Shown here: positions 33,638-34,322 of the stretch, piece by piece | Numbering within the stretch: position 1 is the stretch's first letter | Layout: every line of letters begins with the position of its first letter | NCBI GenBank assembly: GCA_017962175.1 | Contig: JAGCVU010000001.1 | Location: forward strand, 1 to 34,322 | Direction of reading: 5' to 3' | Source: Bacteroidales bacterium | GTDB lineage: Bacteria > Bacteroidota > Bacteroidia > Bacteroidales > UBA3824 | Length of the DNA stretch: 34,322 bases | The notes under the pieces: generated by a model | What the model saw: the letters and a program-made list of their open reading frames with translations, nothing else | Database searches by the model: none | Told to the model about the DNA's origin: nothing | Translations under genes and position numbers: made by a program

Positions 33638-34322
33638 ATGAAAAAACTTTCTATCATAGCAGCAGCGGTATTGTTGAGCATTTCGGCAAACGCCCAGAGG
33701 GTGCTGACCTTAGACAGTTGCCGCGCTATGGCTATCGAAAACAACAAGGATTTGCGAATGACCGAGATTGACCGCGAAATTGCAGAAAATAACAAAAAGG
33801 CGGCATTCTCTAAATACCTTCCAAGGGTCAACGCTGTGGGCGCATACGTCTACACAAGCAAAAACATCAACCTCATCAGCGAGGAACAAGAACAAAAACT
33901 CCGCGGAATGGGCGGCAATATTGCAGGTCAGATTCAAGATGTAAAAAATAATTTTGCCGAACAATTGCAACAAAACATTCAACAGTTGCAGCAGAATCCG
34001 CAGTTTTTGCAATACCTGCAATCCAATCCGCAAGTGGCTCAGATGTTTCAGGGCGCAATGCAGAACTATGTGCCGCAGTTGATGCAGACACTCCAAAGTC
34101 CGGGCAGATTAGAGCAGAGCCTTGCCCCCATCGCAGGTGTGGGTGGCGAAATTGCCGATGCACTCACCCTCAACACACACAATATATTCTTAGCGTCGAT
34201 AATGCTTACCCAACCCATTTATATGGGCGGTAAAATTGTGGCTTACAACAAGATAACCGATTATCTATTGCAGGTAGAAGAAAATAAAGACACGCTTGCT
34301 AATCAAGAAATTATAGTTAAAG
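33638..34322 (+). CDS. TolC-family outer membrane efflux protein, N-terminal part
   Basis: The 228 N-terminal residues are in the window; the gene runs off the end. A signal peptide (MKKLSIIAAAVLLSISANAQ) is followed by LTLDSCRAMAIENNKDLRM and KAAFSKYLPRVNAVGAYVYT, the usual opening of TolC/OprM-like channels, and later by LTQPIYMGGKI. These trimers form the outer-membrane part of efflux pumps, and an RND or ABC pump would be expected downstream. A Gln/Asn-rich stretch at about residues 107-152 is unusually long for the first extracellular-loop region. Confidence 0.9.
   Translation, partial: MKKLSIIAAAVLLSISANAQRVLTLDSCRAMAIENNKDLRMTEIDREIAENNKKAAFSKYLPRVNAVGAYVYTSKNINLISEEQEQKLRGMGGNIAGQIQDVKNNFAEQLQQNIQQLQQNPQFLQYLQSNPQVAQMFQGAMQNYVPQLMQTLQSPGRLEQSLAPIAGVGGEIADALTLNTHNIFLASIMLTQPIYMGGKIVAYNKITDYLLQVEENKDTLANQEIIVK

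Overview
The window looks like chromosome from a member of the Bacteroidota, most likely Bacteroidales. Two things support this. Many genes are preceded by the promoter form typical of that phylum (TTTG, 19-21 bases, TAnnTTTG) and lack clear Shine-Dalgarno sites. The gene set also fits: a Bacteroidota-style IleRS, GlnRS with tRNA-Gln, EF-P, a UbiD-family decarboxylase, TolC-type efflux and several SpoIIE phosphatases with TPR or GAF sensors. I cannot name a genus. I see no insertion sequence, phage or CRISPR array.

Layout. 1-1169 is the 5' part of ileS (minus). 1326-6615 is a tight three-gene plus-strand operon: a TIR/DUF4062-like protein, a membrane-anchored nSTAND1 NTPase with a C-terminal propeller-like region, and a membrane-anchored SpoIIE/PP2C phosphatase. 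6684-8549 holds efp with its terminator, then a GAF-SpoIIE phosphatase. 8556-10432 (minus) is a REC-histidine kinase overlapping a double-receiver regulator with no output domain. 10583-12478 (minus) is glnS followed by tRNA-Gln(CTG). folB follows at 12560-12910. The 522-base gap after it carries a strong minus-strand promoter and a rod-like inverted-repeat structure, a candidate non-coding RNA. 13433-14296 is an ADP-ribosylglycohydrolase-like protein that has lost its metal-binding aspartates. 14439-16972 holds tRNA-Cys, a KdsB-like cytidylyltransferase and gltX. 16969-18428 (minus) has two poorly characterised genes. 18560-19933 is an M24B aminopeptidase, followed by a PhoR/PhoB-like two-component pair. 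21774-24140 (minus) holds a UbiD decarboxylase and a SiaC-family phosphoprotein. 24373-27820 holds a YitT-family membrane protein, a nucleoid-associated protein, TsaB and a DUF3108 protein. 27822-33390 (minus) is a four-gene cluster: a small membrane protein, two tandem TPR-TM-SpoIIE phosphatases and an AraC regulator. The window ends in the 5' part of a TolC-family gene.

The unifying theme is serine/threonine-phosphatase signalling. Four SpoIIE-type phosphatases with four different sensory front ends (STAND-linked membrane anchor, GAF, and two TPR/periplasmic types) lie within about 28 kb of a SiaC-family protein. SiaC is the known substrate of the SpoIIE-type phosphatase SiaA in Pseudomonas, and the phospho-acceptor Thr68 is kept at the same residue number here. 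No SiaB-type kinase is visible in the window. The best candidate for an undescribed system is the TIR-like/nSTAND1/SpoIIE operon, which may pass an NTPase-gated signal into this phosphatase/SiaC switch. That link is inference.
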